Below, piece after piece: positions 53,201-64,000 of a stretch of DNA of 64,000 nt. The position numbers were made by a program, and so were the translations under genes. Below the pieces are notes generated by a model that searched no databases, was not told the origin of the DNA, and saw only the letters and a list, made by a program, of their open reading frames with translations. The stretch comes from Cloeon dipterum (Eukaryota > Arthropoda > Insecta > Ephemeroptera > Baetidae): positions 27,673,681 through 27,737,680 of the forward strand of contig NC_088786.1 in NCBI RefSeq assembly GCF_949628265.1, in the 5' to 3' direction. Each line of letters begins with the position of its first letter. Position 1 is the stretch's first letter.

Positions 53201-56200
53201 GGTTTTCATCATGACTGTGCTGACCACGATGGATCTTTGTCAAGCACTCAATGTGAAAATGGTTGAGAGCATTAATTCACAAATCAGTCTCAACGCATAC
53301 TTGACCATGCAAATACTAAGCACAAAAATAAACAACAAAGAAGAGCCGCAGCGCAGCTTCCAAGTGCCTGATGTATCCGTTCCTCCTCCCCCTCTGTTCG
53401 TGCAACCCCGCTCAATAAACCGGGACCCAAGGTAAAGAAAAACATCATTGTGGAAAGTTAACCATTACTTAAATTTATAATTCACATTTCACATTTTTAA
53501 ATTGCATGCTTTTCATCACTTCTACAATTTACTGCTTAAGTTAACCTCAAATAAATTAATTATGTGTAATTTTAGACTGGACGAGAACAGAGGCAAAGCT
53601 AACAGCAAGAAACTTGACAAAGCAGACTGCAACCAATCGGATAAGCCACCAAAGGAAAACCATTTGTCGCCCACTCCACCTGTCACATTTTCACCAGATA
53701 ACAAGAAACGAAGAGATTGGGACAATCCAAGTGGCAACTACTTTGCAGATAGTTCTAACCCTTTCACTAGTGACCCAGAAACCAAGAAAAAGGACCTGGT
53801 TGAGTTGGTGGAACAGTATGATCGCCTCCCTTTGAAAAGGAGTTCCAGCAGTGGTGACACTTGGTCTGGAAAGAGGAAGGTGACTGACTACACAGATTTG
53901 GAGGATTCTAAACGTGAGAGCCATAAAATGAATTTGGAGATGACCAACAAATGGAAGGAGGCCAATCAGAGACCTCTCAATGAAAGCTTCTCGAAGATCG
54001 AAGACAAAGGCTCCCGCCAAGAGAATAAAAACTGGAGAGAACGTGAAGGAGGAGATTCCAAGCCATTCGGAAGAAAAGATGAAAGGCAAGGGAATGGCTT
54101 TGGTATGAGTGGTGCTGACCGAAAACGCACTGACTTCCATGGCAAGGACTCCTTAGGACCTGCCTCCCAAAACTGGAAACATGCTGGTGGAGACAGAGGT
54201 GAGCTTTTTCTAGAATACCATTTTATCACTGCTTGTGATCTTGAATGTCAATAAGGCAGTTAATAGTTATATCTTTAGCTATCTTACAGCTTTTGGATTC
54301 TTATTCATGTCAAATATTTTAAATTACATGGAGCTAACACAAATATTATGGCACATCATTGAAATTCCTCTGCAATAGCTGCATATCAAAAAGCGCCTTT
54401 CTTGTACAATTCTATAAGAACCTGCATATCCTCATAATTTTCTTCACTTACGAAGGAGCTATTTGATAACTGCTTTCTCTTTTGATTTTTCCAGGTCAAA
54501 GGAACTTTGTTGATAACAAAGGAGGCTCCAATCACAGCTCTGGGCAAAGCAGAATGGTGGTAAATCAATCTTGCTTTGATATTAAACTAATGTGTTGTGT
54601 TAATTTTTAACAGATTCTAAATTTCATAATTTTCTTAATGTTGCTGCTAGTCTTAACGGTGTTGATATGTTAAATTGTTTTTCATTTAGATTTCCAAAGA
54701 AGATGAATGGGGTGTAAAAACATCATCACCTCCTTTGCCTCATCCAAAGCCTAAGCCATATACTGCCAAAATAGGAGGAACAGAGATTTGCACTGTCGTG
54801 TTCATCACGGATCCATCTAATTTCTTTGTGCAGCCATTGAAAGATGCTCACAAAATTGATGAGCTCACTTCTAACACAACTGCTGAGTTTGCCAAGAATC
54901 TGGAAGATGCGCCTGGACTTTCGGTTGGGGATGGTTGCTGGGCTAAGTATGCTGCTGATGGGCTGTGGTACCGAGCTTTGGTAAAACACCATTAGGATGT
55001 AAGTTACTCAACACTCAACTCTTTGTGTATAGGTGACAGACTTGAATGACCTCCAGTTCAGTGTCGTTTTTGTTGATTATGGCAATAGCAGCAAGGCTGC
55101 AAAGTCAGATATTCAACCCATGAAGCCTGAACACGCAAGTTTACCCTCTCAAGGTGTGTGCTGCACTCTAAGAGGCGTTGACAAATCCAAATGGGATGCT
55201 GCTGAAATCGAAAAGTTTGAAAATGCAATATCTGATAAGGAAGTTAAGGTAAATCAAACAATCCACCCCACAAATCCTATTTTTCTCTCAATTTCTTTTC
55301 ATGGTAAGGTCACGTATGTAGCTAAAATTGGCGGCAAATACAGTGTCATCGTGAGCCTTGGTGATCAATGCATCAACATGAGTTTTGGAGCAAGTACTGA
55401 GTCGCTACTTCCGTTGAGAAGCATTCCTATTGAAATATTTGAGCCAAAGACAGTTATTCCAAATGCCACTATTTCTTGGTTTGTGAGCCCATTCAACTTC
55501 CACATTCATCAAAATTCCAGCTGGTAAAGTTTGTATATTTTTTTTTGGATAATGTAAGTTAATTTTACCCAGCAATGTTAGTGAAATGCTAAAAGCGGAC
55601 ATTGACAAACCAGCCAAGGACATCGTCAGAATCCCATTGGAGAATCCAGGAGTTGGTACTTTGGTGCACATTGAGATCACTCAGAACATGTTGCGAGGCC
55701 AGATTGTTGCGGCCAAAGAGGAAAATAAAATTATGAAGTACAGAGTAAAGCTTGTTGACTATGGGCGATTTAAGGTAATGAGCCAAAATATGTGACAGCA
55801 ACGTTGAGACAAGGTGTTGTCATTCTCACTCTCAGATAGCAACATGTGATCAGTTGAGTGCATTGCCAGAAGAGCTTTCCAAGTACCCACAGCAAGCAAT
55901 CCATTGCACGATGGCAAATGTACAGCTGGCTGAAGGGAAAAATTGGCCTGTTCCTGGATCAAACCGCCAGTTTGATGATATTTTCAGACTACCGCCATCC
56001 TTCAAAGTCATGGTTGAGAATGTTCTTGAAAATGGTCAGTTGGAAGTTAGTATGCAACGTGATGATGGACACGAAGTGTCAGATCTGCTGACTCAACTCG
56101 ATTTTGCCGTTCCTAAACCCAAGGCTTGTGATAGTAAGTCAGCTGGATTGTAATTTTACCAAGGTTCCATACGTTTTAAAATATTTTAGAGGAAAAAGCA

Positions 56201-59200
56201 GCACCTAAATGTGAATGGAAGGTGTTCACCTCTTACTATGAAAACAACAACAGATTTTATGTGCAGAAGGAGGCGGATCAAAAGAGCATCAGTGAGCTGC
56301 TTTCAAAACTTCAGCTTCTCAAGAAAGAACCCATTGAAAAACTGGAAAGTGGCAAGCTAGTATTGGCCAGGTTTGTTTCGCATGATTGACATGATACTTT
56401 TGTTAATTTGGTTTGTTTTGTGTTACTCTGTAGGAATGGAAATTACCTTGTGATTCCCCCTGACACAACTCATTAACCACATACATTAAGTACTGCTCAA
56501 GCTTAAAAAGATTTCAATGTTTCTTTTTTCTAAAGCTCGGAAGTTCCTTTGAAGGAGTTAATAGTTTTAAATATTATTAATATTGGAAAATCGCGAAATT
56601 TTCTTTGCTTCTTAAGTTGTATGGGACGAATAAATGTCAATATTACTTAGAAATCTTTCTATAATTGTCTGTTTGGTTAAAAAAGGGTCAGAATATGGTC
56701 ATGCTGAATGAAATAAATTCCACTTTGATCAGAATTAATACAAAAGAGCATTTACTGAAGAGAATTTTGAACCAGAAAATTTTTAAGATTTTAACACTAT
56801 CAGTTTGTTTTCAATGGCTTATAGTATGATAACTTATTTTCAAGATCTACGACTGGAATCAAAGATGAAAATTAAAAATATCAATCCTTGTTACTAAACA
56901 CGAAAGAGGATATCTTGACACTAAACTCAATTTTCTTACTTAAGGAATCCGGAGGATCAAATGTGGTACCGCTGCACGATCACTGAGACTGAGCCGGCTG
57001 CTGGTGGTTTCCTCATTGACTACGGCAATTCGATTGCTGTGAGTGAAGCAGCTGTATTGCCCAAAGAGCTGTCGTCAATTCCCCCATTCGCCGCGTGCTG
57101 CTCCATTCCACTGTGTGCCATCCCCAATGTTGCTGAAAATGTTGACAAAGAGATCCAAGAAGATCTATTCAAGGTCGAAGCTTTGACCATGAAGATTGAT
57201 GCTGTGACTGATGATTACCTTCTGGTTGACTTCCAATTGGACGGGCAGACCCTGATAGAAAAGTTCTACAACAGGATGGATGCGATTCGCACTTTCTTCC
57301 TGGGGTCTATTTCCAATGTTGACTCCCTTGAGGCGATTGACTGCCAGGCCGTGGAAAACGAGGCTGATCTTGTGAACGTCGCACAAGCATTACTCAAGGC
57401 TGATGAGTTTCCTGATTTGGAACAGTTCAATGTGGGTGACACATGCGTTGCCAAATTTGACGATGACGGCTTATGGTATCGCGCCAACATCACCAATGTG
57501 CAGGATGGCGTCACAGAAGCTCTTTTCTTTGATTATGGCAACTCTGCTGTAGTGACTCAGCTGAAGAAAATTCCTGAGAGCGTAGAAAAAATCAAACGTT
57601 TGTCCCAGCTTGTGAAAATGATCAATGTACCTGAGGGGGAGGTTGTTGAGAACAAGCTGTACGACATGCTCTCTGATTCTTCTGTAAATTATGGCTTTTT
57701 TGCCCCATCCCCACGAACATGCCCTCTGGATGTTGTCATTTTCAAGGATGGAATTGATTTGCGCAAGATTGCGAGCAGCGGGCTGAACATCATGGCTAAA
57801 GAGTTCAAGCCTAGAGGCTGCTTTGCTCCTCCTGCGGATTTGATTAAAATCGCTGTTTGCACGTCTGGCACTGCTAGCGAAGATGTCAAACAAATCGACT
57901 TTGAGATGGCTGACCATCAGTTAAAGATCATACCTGAAGCAACGGAGAAGCGTGTGCAGATAGTGCCTGAAAAGATTGACTTGAAATGCACAGAAGATGC
58001 CCCTGTGGCTGCAGCTTTAGAGGAGACAGGAAAAAATCTATGCTCTCCTGAGGCTCAAGGTAATTTTAATAGCTTTGCTTGAAACAATGTAGCTAAAGCA
58101 TGTATCACTGGATTTATGAGTGTGTTAAAACAACTGAAACCAATTGTCTTGTCGTGTTGCAGTTCCTTTGGAGGAAATTCAACAACTGTTGAGCAGCATA
58201 GTCGAGGAGAGTGCTGAAATTCTGTGCAAATCTCAAGCTGCGTCTGATGAAATTGTGAAGAAGGAAGATGGAAAAGAGATCAATTTCATGTCGCCTGAAC
58301 AAGCTCCCTACAAATCTGACGTTGAACCTGCCAAAGAAGAGGCAATCTGTGAAACACCAAAAGAAAGTGAGTCAGTTGAGGAAACTCAAAACAGGCTAGC
58401 AAAGGAGCAAGAAGACGCTGTTGTTCCTTCCGAATCTACATGTACAATGGAGTGCTCAGCATCTGTTCCCATTTATTGTGAACCAGAAGATCCAAACTTG
58501 CTCACAATGATGGAGATTGAGGAAGCTCCAGGTGGTGGGTGCGCTCGAGAAGAAGTTTCAGAGGAGCCAGAGTTGAAGAGTGCCGAGACTGGCCACTCGT
58601 CTGAGTATGAAATGCTGTTTGTTGACAACAAAACTAGCTCCCCCGTTGTTGAACCTAACAACTCAGACGTGCTGAGCATTGATGCTGGAACTGAGATTTC
58701 CAAGAGTGGAGATGAAGAGGAAGATTTTACTTTAAAGCTTCCAGACGAGTTTGACAGTGACGCTTCCGAATGTGAAGCAAAAAATGAGGAAATTAGCTCT
58801 GATCAGACTAAGGATAATGAAGATCCCATGGAGGATAAAGCCACAGCTGCTGATGCTGTGTGGCAAACCAATACCGAAGCAAATTTGTCTACTGAGGCAA
58901 ACGCACACGGCTGTCTTTCTGAACTGGCAGAACTATGCTGTCGTATTGGGGAAAGGAAAGAAGTTGAGGACATGGATGAAAAAGAAGAAATGCCTGGAAA
59001 CCCATTGATGCTTGGATCCCCTGCTGCCAATGCTGTTGAGGAATCGTTCTGCCATGAATCTCCTGAGGTATAGCTCTTGTTGTCTTTCAGATCTTATTAT
59101 TTACTCAGTTTGTTCAGGACACATATGGCGCTGCTGATGAAAGTGAACCAGGCCAATTTGTGGAAGTTAAGAATGAGGGACATAATGTTGTCGATGATTT

Positions 59201-60066
59201 CACCTTCCAAGAGCCTCCTCCAGTAGGCAAACTCACTGCTGACATTAAAAGCCACCATGGATCTGACATGTCAATTGACGAGATAGGAATCCAGCCGTTC
59301 ACCATTCTCTCGACTGCCTCTCTTGTTGATGCACCTATTTCATCCACTGAGGTAACTATGTAATTGATTTTTCTGCTTAGTTAGTATTAACTTATGGATC
59401 AGAACAATCAAAAAATTCTTATTCTGGTTCAAATCAAAAATTTATCTTAACTCATCTTGCACAATTTTCTGACAGGAATATTTTGTAAATTATTTTCATG
59501 CTTATCCATTCTGCTTGATATGCGAGTAAAAAGTTAAACATCTGGTTTTGACGTTTTGGCAGCTGAAGAATTATGCTTTGTTAACGGTAACAACCAATCA
59601 AAATATTTAATCCATGTTACCCTGTCTTAATTTGATTGGCAAACTTTCAAAATAAGTTACATTTATCTTAAACAAGGGTCGTTTTGGTTGGTAACGGTAG
59701 ACATGAATTTACTATTATAGGGACATTGGAGTTTGTTATTTGAATGTTTTTCACTACCTTTAGAGTACTAATAACTTCTATTATTACCTTTTGTGTTTTT
59801 CTACATGCCTTAAAGTCTTGTTGGATCATTAGGAACCTATCCGTTAGTACGTCTGATTAAAATAGTGCAATAATTCTTCTGCTGTCGAAACAAGTGGATT
59901 AGGGTTTGTTTTGTGATAGGTAAGGCGTGTCCCTAAACGGCCTCTAACTGTTGACCAGGATCTGAGTGACAACAATGAAGTTGAGGCGAAGAAGCTTAAC
60001 ATGGTCCCATCTAGTGACGCTGGAGATCAACTGATGCATGCTGAAAGAGCGGAGGACTCTGCTTAG
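50247..60066 (+). CDS. Multi-Tudor-domain protein, probable germ-granule/piRNA factor
   Basis: Extended Tudor domains bind symmetrically dimethylated arginine, typically on PIWI proteins. Sixteen phase-compatible coding exons: 50,247-50,480; 50,543-50,957; 51,011-51,286; 51,353-52,377; 53,202-53,431; 53,576-54,198; 54,495-54,559; 54,690-54,980; 55,033-55,523; 55,573-55,774; 55,836-56,133; 56,190-56,370; 56,945-58,059; 58,163-59,067; 59,118-59,351; 59,920-60,066. This gives about 2,243 aa. Seven Tudor-like units are visible, near residues 60-115, 380-425, 565-612, 1036-1085, 1245-1295, 1434-1483 and 1608-1655. The clearest carry LWYRA and FVDYGN or FFDYGN (units 4 and 7). Units 2 and 3 have DLGQ or DCGQ in place of DYGN. 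Residues 650-1035 are a charged, Ser/Lys-rich linker; 1815-2243 is an acidic tail. I see no RING, MYND, KH or helicase motif, so orthology (Tudor, TDRD1 or TDRD6 type) is unresolved. The upstream in-frame ATG at 50,223 lies before the acceptor and is probably intronic. AATAAA at 60,133. Confidence 0.88.
52378..53201 (+). other. Intron 4 of the Tudor gene (coding introns)
   Basis: 824 nt, AT-rich, bounded by CAG|GTAACA and TTTTTGTAG. No exon seen inside. Confidence 0.7.
56434..56634 (+). other. Possible alternative terminal exon of the Tudor gene
   Basis: Acceptor GTTACTCTGTAG (ending 56,433) lies 63 nt after the exon 12 donor (56,370), the usual intron size in this gene. It joins in phase to read RNGNYLVIPPDTTH and stops at TAA 56,474-56,476. 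An AATAAA follows at 56,629-56,634. Use of this exon would end the protein at about residue 1,457, inside Tudor unit 6. Confidence 0.35.
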
Positions 60067-60132
60067 CTGTCTTGGAGAACTCTGTTTGTATTTGATTTCA
60101 TTGTTTATATATAACCTTTCTGTTAACTTAGG

Positions 60133-60138
60133 AATAAA
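60133..60138 (+). terminator. Poly(A) signal of the Tudor gene
   Basis: AATAAA 67 nt beyond the stop codon. Confidence 0.6.
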
Positions 60139-61156
60139 TTCTCAGAATTTGGGCACTTAATAATCCTCTTTTTTCAAAATTTAAAAGCATTTTATTACAA
60201 TAGTTGTAGTTTACAAATTGAGCTAGAATTTCTACAGTAGATTCTTTAGTTCGAAATTTGATGGAAATTAAATGATTTATTTTATAATTCGACTGCAAGC
60301 AAGAAGATGCCTATATTTTGGACCAAACTGAAGTCATGAGCTCAAATTGCTTATAAATTTTGCCAGTAAAACTGTGGGTAGTAAATACCCTTGCCATGTG
60401 TGCTAATTTCTGTCTATGTCAAGTTAAATTCAATGGCACAACCCCTATGGTTATCATTTGTACAGTTGACCCTTAGAACTACAGAGTTAATGTATGTTAC
60501 ACTTTGCAAGTTAGCTTTCACCAAGTTACACAAACAATAGCCTGATTTGAGACCAGACAAAATATCACAATAATTGAACTGAAACATCAAACATTATCTT
60601 ACACATTTCAACAGAAAGATTTTTCTCCACTTTGAACATGATAATAAAAGATGGAGACAATGGTGCCCTTAACTCAATCGATATATTGTTTTTGGGAGTA
60701 AAAACAAAAATTTGAGCATTTATACTTTCTGGAATTGCTTTAATTCGGATTCACATTCAAAATCTGAGATCAATTAACTGAACTTTGCTGCAGGGGTTCT
60801 TTTAGACCGGTTAAACATCTGTTATTGCGCTCTCCAAATAAGTATTGTTCCCCCTTCTGTTGCAAGGAACTTTCAAACGCGTTCAAGAACCTAAGTGAGT
60901 CGAAAGAGCTTGTAAGTAATTTATCATGCTGTTCCTTGCAACAAAAGCGAGAGCGGGCTAAGCATGCCTAAATCTACAATGATACCTTTAGAGAACCACT
61001 ATGACGTTTTACAAGTTGAATAGCGCTCAATTGTACCACGATTGCTTCTCAAGTTTCACCTCCATCGTCAGGACTTAAAATTGATTATTCAATATAATAA
61101 TATCCCACTTTAGCTTCGTCTGTAACATTTCGGCAAATATGTTATTTTCATGTCTT
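60139..61156. other. Convergent spacer between the Tudor gene and acj6
   Basis: AT-rich sequence between the 3' ends of two convergent genes. No ORF supported. Confidence 0.55.
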
Positions 61157-61162
61157 TTTATT
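61157..61162 (-). terminator. Candidate poly(A) signal of acj6
   Basis: AATAAA on the - strand about 305 nt beyond the first acj6 stop codon and 167 nt beyond the second. A longer 3' UTR is possible. Confidence 0.4.
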
Positions 61163-61328
61163 GCGAAAAGGGTTTCCACGAGTGAGAGACTAGGCGATGC
61201 CGGAAAAAGAATAATTGTTTCGTTTAAAAAGGGATCGAGTACTTTAGCTGTTTTTGACACCGAGTGAGATCATCATCATCATCACACGTACACCGACTCG
61301 TAACGCACACGCCCTCCGCCCGCACTGC

Positions 61329-61469
61329 TCAGTTCTGCTGGTGCTGCTCGGAGGCGGCCACCACGGCGGCCGCGGCCATCACGGCCGTCATCTGCTGGTA
61401 GTGCGCGCTGCCCTGGTGGTGAGTGTGGTAGCGGCCCCCGCCTGACGACACGCTACCGTCGTGCTGTCA
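61329..61469 (-). CDS. In-frame C-terminal extension of acj6 (readthrough candidate)
   Basis: After the TGA at 61,469-61,467 the same frame stays open for 45 codons (61,466-61,332) and ends at TGA 61,331-61,329. The first sense codon after the stop is CAG, giving TGA-C. Third positions are G or C in 42 of 45 codons (exceptions GGT, TCA, ACT). The peptide is His/Gln-rich, then Ala-rich: QHDGSVSSGGG, then RYHTHHQGSAHYQQM, then TAVMAAAAVVAASEQHQQN. Such low-complexity tails are usual in insect homeodomain proteins. Readthrough is inference. Confidence 0.5.
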
Positions 61470-63866
61470 GTGTTGCGCGGCGAACTTCATTCGCTTCTGC
61501 TTTTGCCTTTGGTTGCAGAACCACACACGCACCACGTTCTTCTTCAGGTCCAGTTTCTCGGCGATGGCGGCGATCTTTTCTCCTGACGGCCTCGGCTGCA
61601 AAAGATTCGAGTTTATTTTCATCATTTTTATCAGTCCATTTTTAATCTTTCAATGAGGTTATACCTAAATTATTGATTTAAAGATTAACCTTGACTATAC
61701 ACAATCGCTGGTTTTTATGCGCGGTTTAACTTTCACCTAGAAATAATTCCTACCAGAAATTAATTGTTACCTGCACGGCAAAATAAGCCTCCAACGATCT
61801 TTTTTCTGGTGCCGCTATTGATGTCCTTTTCCTCTTTTTCTCTCCTGCTGGAAGGACTGAAGGTGCGTCAGGATCCCTCCTTTTGTTTTTGGCCTGCGCT
61901 TCAGCCTCCTCTAGCCAGGCTTGCAATATTGGTTTCAGTGCGATCATGTTGTTGTGGCTCAGGGTGAGAGACTCAAACCTGGAGAATTGAATACGATTTC
62001 CAAAAATTAGACGCAATCGTTTTCATGAAACATTGTGTTCTGGATTTTTCTGTAAAAAGCTTCGCAACACCGAATTACTTTTTTTAATGCCAATTTTGCA
62101 GGGAGCCAGCTATGCTCCTCCTGAATAAAATGGTCAGTCAGTTTGGTGATGAACAAAGGGAAATAAATATTTAAAAATAAAACTGTAAATTTTACTTGTA
62201 AGGGTTAGAATCCGACAAAAGGTCAGAAATCCTGTCACCATAAGATATTGCATGATTTTCGGATCCTATTAATAATTCTCTATAGTATCCTCGTATCATG
62301 TGAGAGAAATTGAAGTGCTGCTCAGAAATTGGATAATCAATTAAACTCATTTAATCAGATATTAATTATTTATTTCTTAGACAAGTAAAATATTTGTCAT
62401 TGGAAATTGGGCTTGATGATATTTGATTTTTTGCTTGGAAAGAATGTTTTTGAAGGGTCCACATATTTATGAAATCTCCGCTGTGGACCTAAGAGTGTAA
62501 AAATCTATCCCAATAGGACTCAATTAAAAAAGTATTTATAATAAATTCTTCAATGGTTTCTATAATCGGAAAATAAGGATTTGGCGGAGGTTAGAGGTAA
62601 ATTATTGTTCTATTATTCTTATTTTCCGCTATTGCAGAAATATATAAATTTTAAATTTGTTTCAATTAAAGTCACTTCTATATAATGGTTTATTTTCTAA
62701 GTAATGAAAAGTAATTGTCTGGATAAAAGTTAATGAAACGAACGAACTCTGATGGCAAAATGCTCACCTGCAGATGGTGCTCTGCGAAAGGGCGCCGACG
62801 CCCGGGAGCTTGAGGTTGGCGAGTGCTTTGCCGACGTCGGCCTGCGTGACGCCGAGCTTGATGCGTCGCTGCTTGAAGCGTTCGGCAAACGCCTCAAGCT
62901 CGCGAGGATCTGTGTCCGAGTCGTGCATTGCCGCCGTGGCCGCGGCGTGCGCGGCGGCGGCTGCGTGCGCGGCCGCAGCCGCAGCTGCGGCGGCGTGTGC
63001 GGCGGCCACGGCCGATGTGGACGACGAGTTGCCGCCGCCCCCTTGGCCCATCACGCCGGAGCCTGCGCCGCCACCGTGGCCCAGACCCACCGAGTTGCCG
63101 GCCGCTGCTATTGCTGCCAGCTGAAAATTTGCAGTTGTTGCGGTAATTCTAAATTAAATAATTCATTATTGCAACTAGACTAGATTCACGGGGTTAAAAT
63201 TTCTATCTGCCTTAATATTTTTTTATCATGAGTGGTTAGTAGAAATTTAAGTTTCAAATTTTGGGACATTTTTTAACCTTCAAAAATTGTCTAAATGATG
63301 ATTAAAATACTTTTAGTGTTCCACTTGTAAATCACTATACAGATAAAATTGAAATTTCGTAATTGATGATGAATTTGAATCGAGTTTTTATTTAACTTCT
63401 TAAAAATTAACCCTGTATACAGTACAAATAAAAATGGTAGAAATATTCTTTTAAAATATGCTTGGGCTCGTGTGAATTACTCTGCATCGAAAATTGTTTC
63501 CGTTTTTCTGCACACAAAAAAGTTCAGATGAATTTTTAAAGATTCTCATGCATGGTTGCGTCATTTTATTTTTCAACATTTTATCCTTTCCTGGCGTTGA
63601 GAATATTAAAAAAAATCTCTAATCTTTATAATTATTTGTTTTTTAACCTGGTGGTGGTGGTGGTGATGTGGATGGTGAGGGTGGTGGTGGTGAGAGGCCA
63701 TCATGGAGTTGACATGAGGGTAATGGGGGTGGACACCGCCACCGGTGCTGGTCGTATTTGTTCCGCTGTTGTTGGTGCCTGCGTCGCTCATCGGCGACAA
63801 CGTAGTCATCGACGTGGATGTGATGGGTTCCATCATCTCCAGCGAGTCCATTCCTGGGTGGCCCAT
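61467..63866 (-). CDS. acj6: POU class IV homeodomain factor acj6/Brn3, 3' part
   Basis: Acj6 (vertebrate Brn3/POU4F, nematode UNC-86) is a nuclear transcription factor specifying sensory neuron identity, including olfactory receptor choice in flies. Coding exons in the window, in transcript order: 63,648-63,866, 62,768-63,120, 61,771-61,978 and 61,467-61,595. Splice phases agree. The first exon starts [14 protein letters not shown] directly after an acceptor and ends in a His-rich run. The second has Gly and Ala tracts, then the POU-specific domain from [20 protein letters not shown]. The third completes it ([21 protein letters not shown]), followed by linker and the homeodomain start [21 protein letters not shown]. 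The last exon holds recognition helix [19 protein letters not shown] and ends AAQH-stop. The POU-IV box and true start lie beyond 64,000, so the CDS is partial at its 5' end. Confidence 0.96.
61979..62767 (-). other. acj6 intron within the POU domain
   Basis: 789 nt, AT-rich, donor CTGCAG|GTGAGC and acceptor TTCTCCAG; it splits the Arg codon of STICR|FESL. No exon seen inside. Confidence 0.75.
63121..63647 (-). other. acj6 intron before the POU-specific exon
   Basis: 527 nt, AT-rich, phase 0, donor CACCAG|GTTAAA and acceptor ATTTTCAG. No exon seen inside. Confidence 0.7.
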
Positions 63867-64000
63867 CTAAAAATCATCGAATAACACATTAGTCAGAGGA
63901 AGTCGTCTTTGCCCGCTTTCTGAATTCAAAGGGAATCAAAGCTCTCGGTGCAGAGGGAGTTGCCTTTTGGTGGTTAAGCTCCTTAGTGGACTGAGCGCCC
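63867..64000 (-). other. acj6 intron reaching the window edge
   Basis: The exon start at 63,866 follows a TTTTTAG acceptor, so these bases are intronic. Upstream exons are outside the window. Confidence 0.65.

Noticed and set aside
62752..63183. 143-codon + strand ORF rich in Arg, Gly and Cys
   Set aside because: Antisense of the acj6 poly-Ala/Gly and POU exon.

Overview
The window is nuclear DNA from an insect: intron-containing genes, AT-rich spacers, small introns of about 60 nt, and arthropod-only peptide families. The species cannot be fixed from sequence alone. No transposon coding sequence, rRNA, tRNA or CRISPR array was recognised.

Layout. Bases 1 to about 32,400 hold no gene I can support. 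They contain AT-rich spacer, one GC-rich promoter-like block with a first-exon splice donor (15,490-15,730), two long CT microsatellites, and two full CRE palindromes. From 32.4 kb the window becomes gene-dense. The order is tachykinin (Tk, +, 32,880-35,539), leucokinin (Lk, -, 37,545-39,220, predicted 5' exon near 40,850), NDUFAF2 (+, 39,640-40,564, inside the predicted first intron of Lk on the other strand), natalisin (NTL, -, 42,085-44,339), COMMD4 (+, 45,774-48,050), a 16-coding-exon multi-Tudor gene (+, 50,247-60,066), and the 3' part of the POU-IV gene acj6/Brn3 (-, 61,467-63,866, continuing past the right edge).

How the genes relate. Tk, Lk and NTL each encode a secreted precursor cut at dibasic sites into many amidated peptides: 6 tachykinins (FFGMRamide type), 9 kinins (FxxWGamide) and 14 natalisins (mostly FWAARamide). 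Three neuropeptide genes with related receptors lie within 12 kb. Tk and NTL share a phase-1 intron inside an amidation-glycine codon, consistent with tandem paralogy. NDUFAF2 (complex I assembly) and COMMD4 (Commander complex) are housekeeping neighbours. The Tudor gene looks like a germ-granule/piRNA scaffold.

Most notable points: (1) acj6 has a 45-codon, GC3-rich, in-frame open extension after its TGA-C stop, a strong stop-codon readthrough candidate; (2) the Tk-Lk-NTL cluster and its shared intron; (3) a possible alternative terminal exon that would truncate the Tudor protein inside its sixth Tudor domain.
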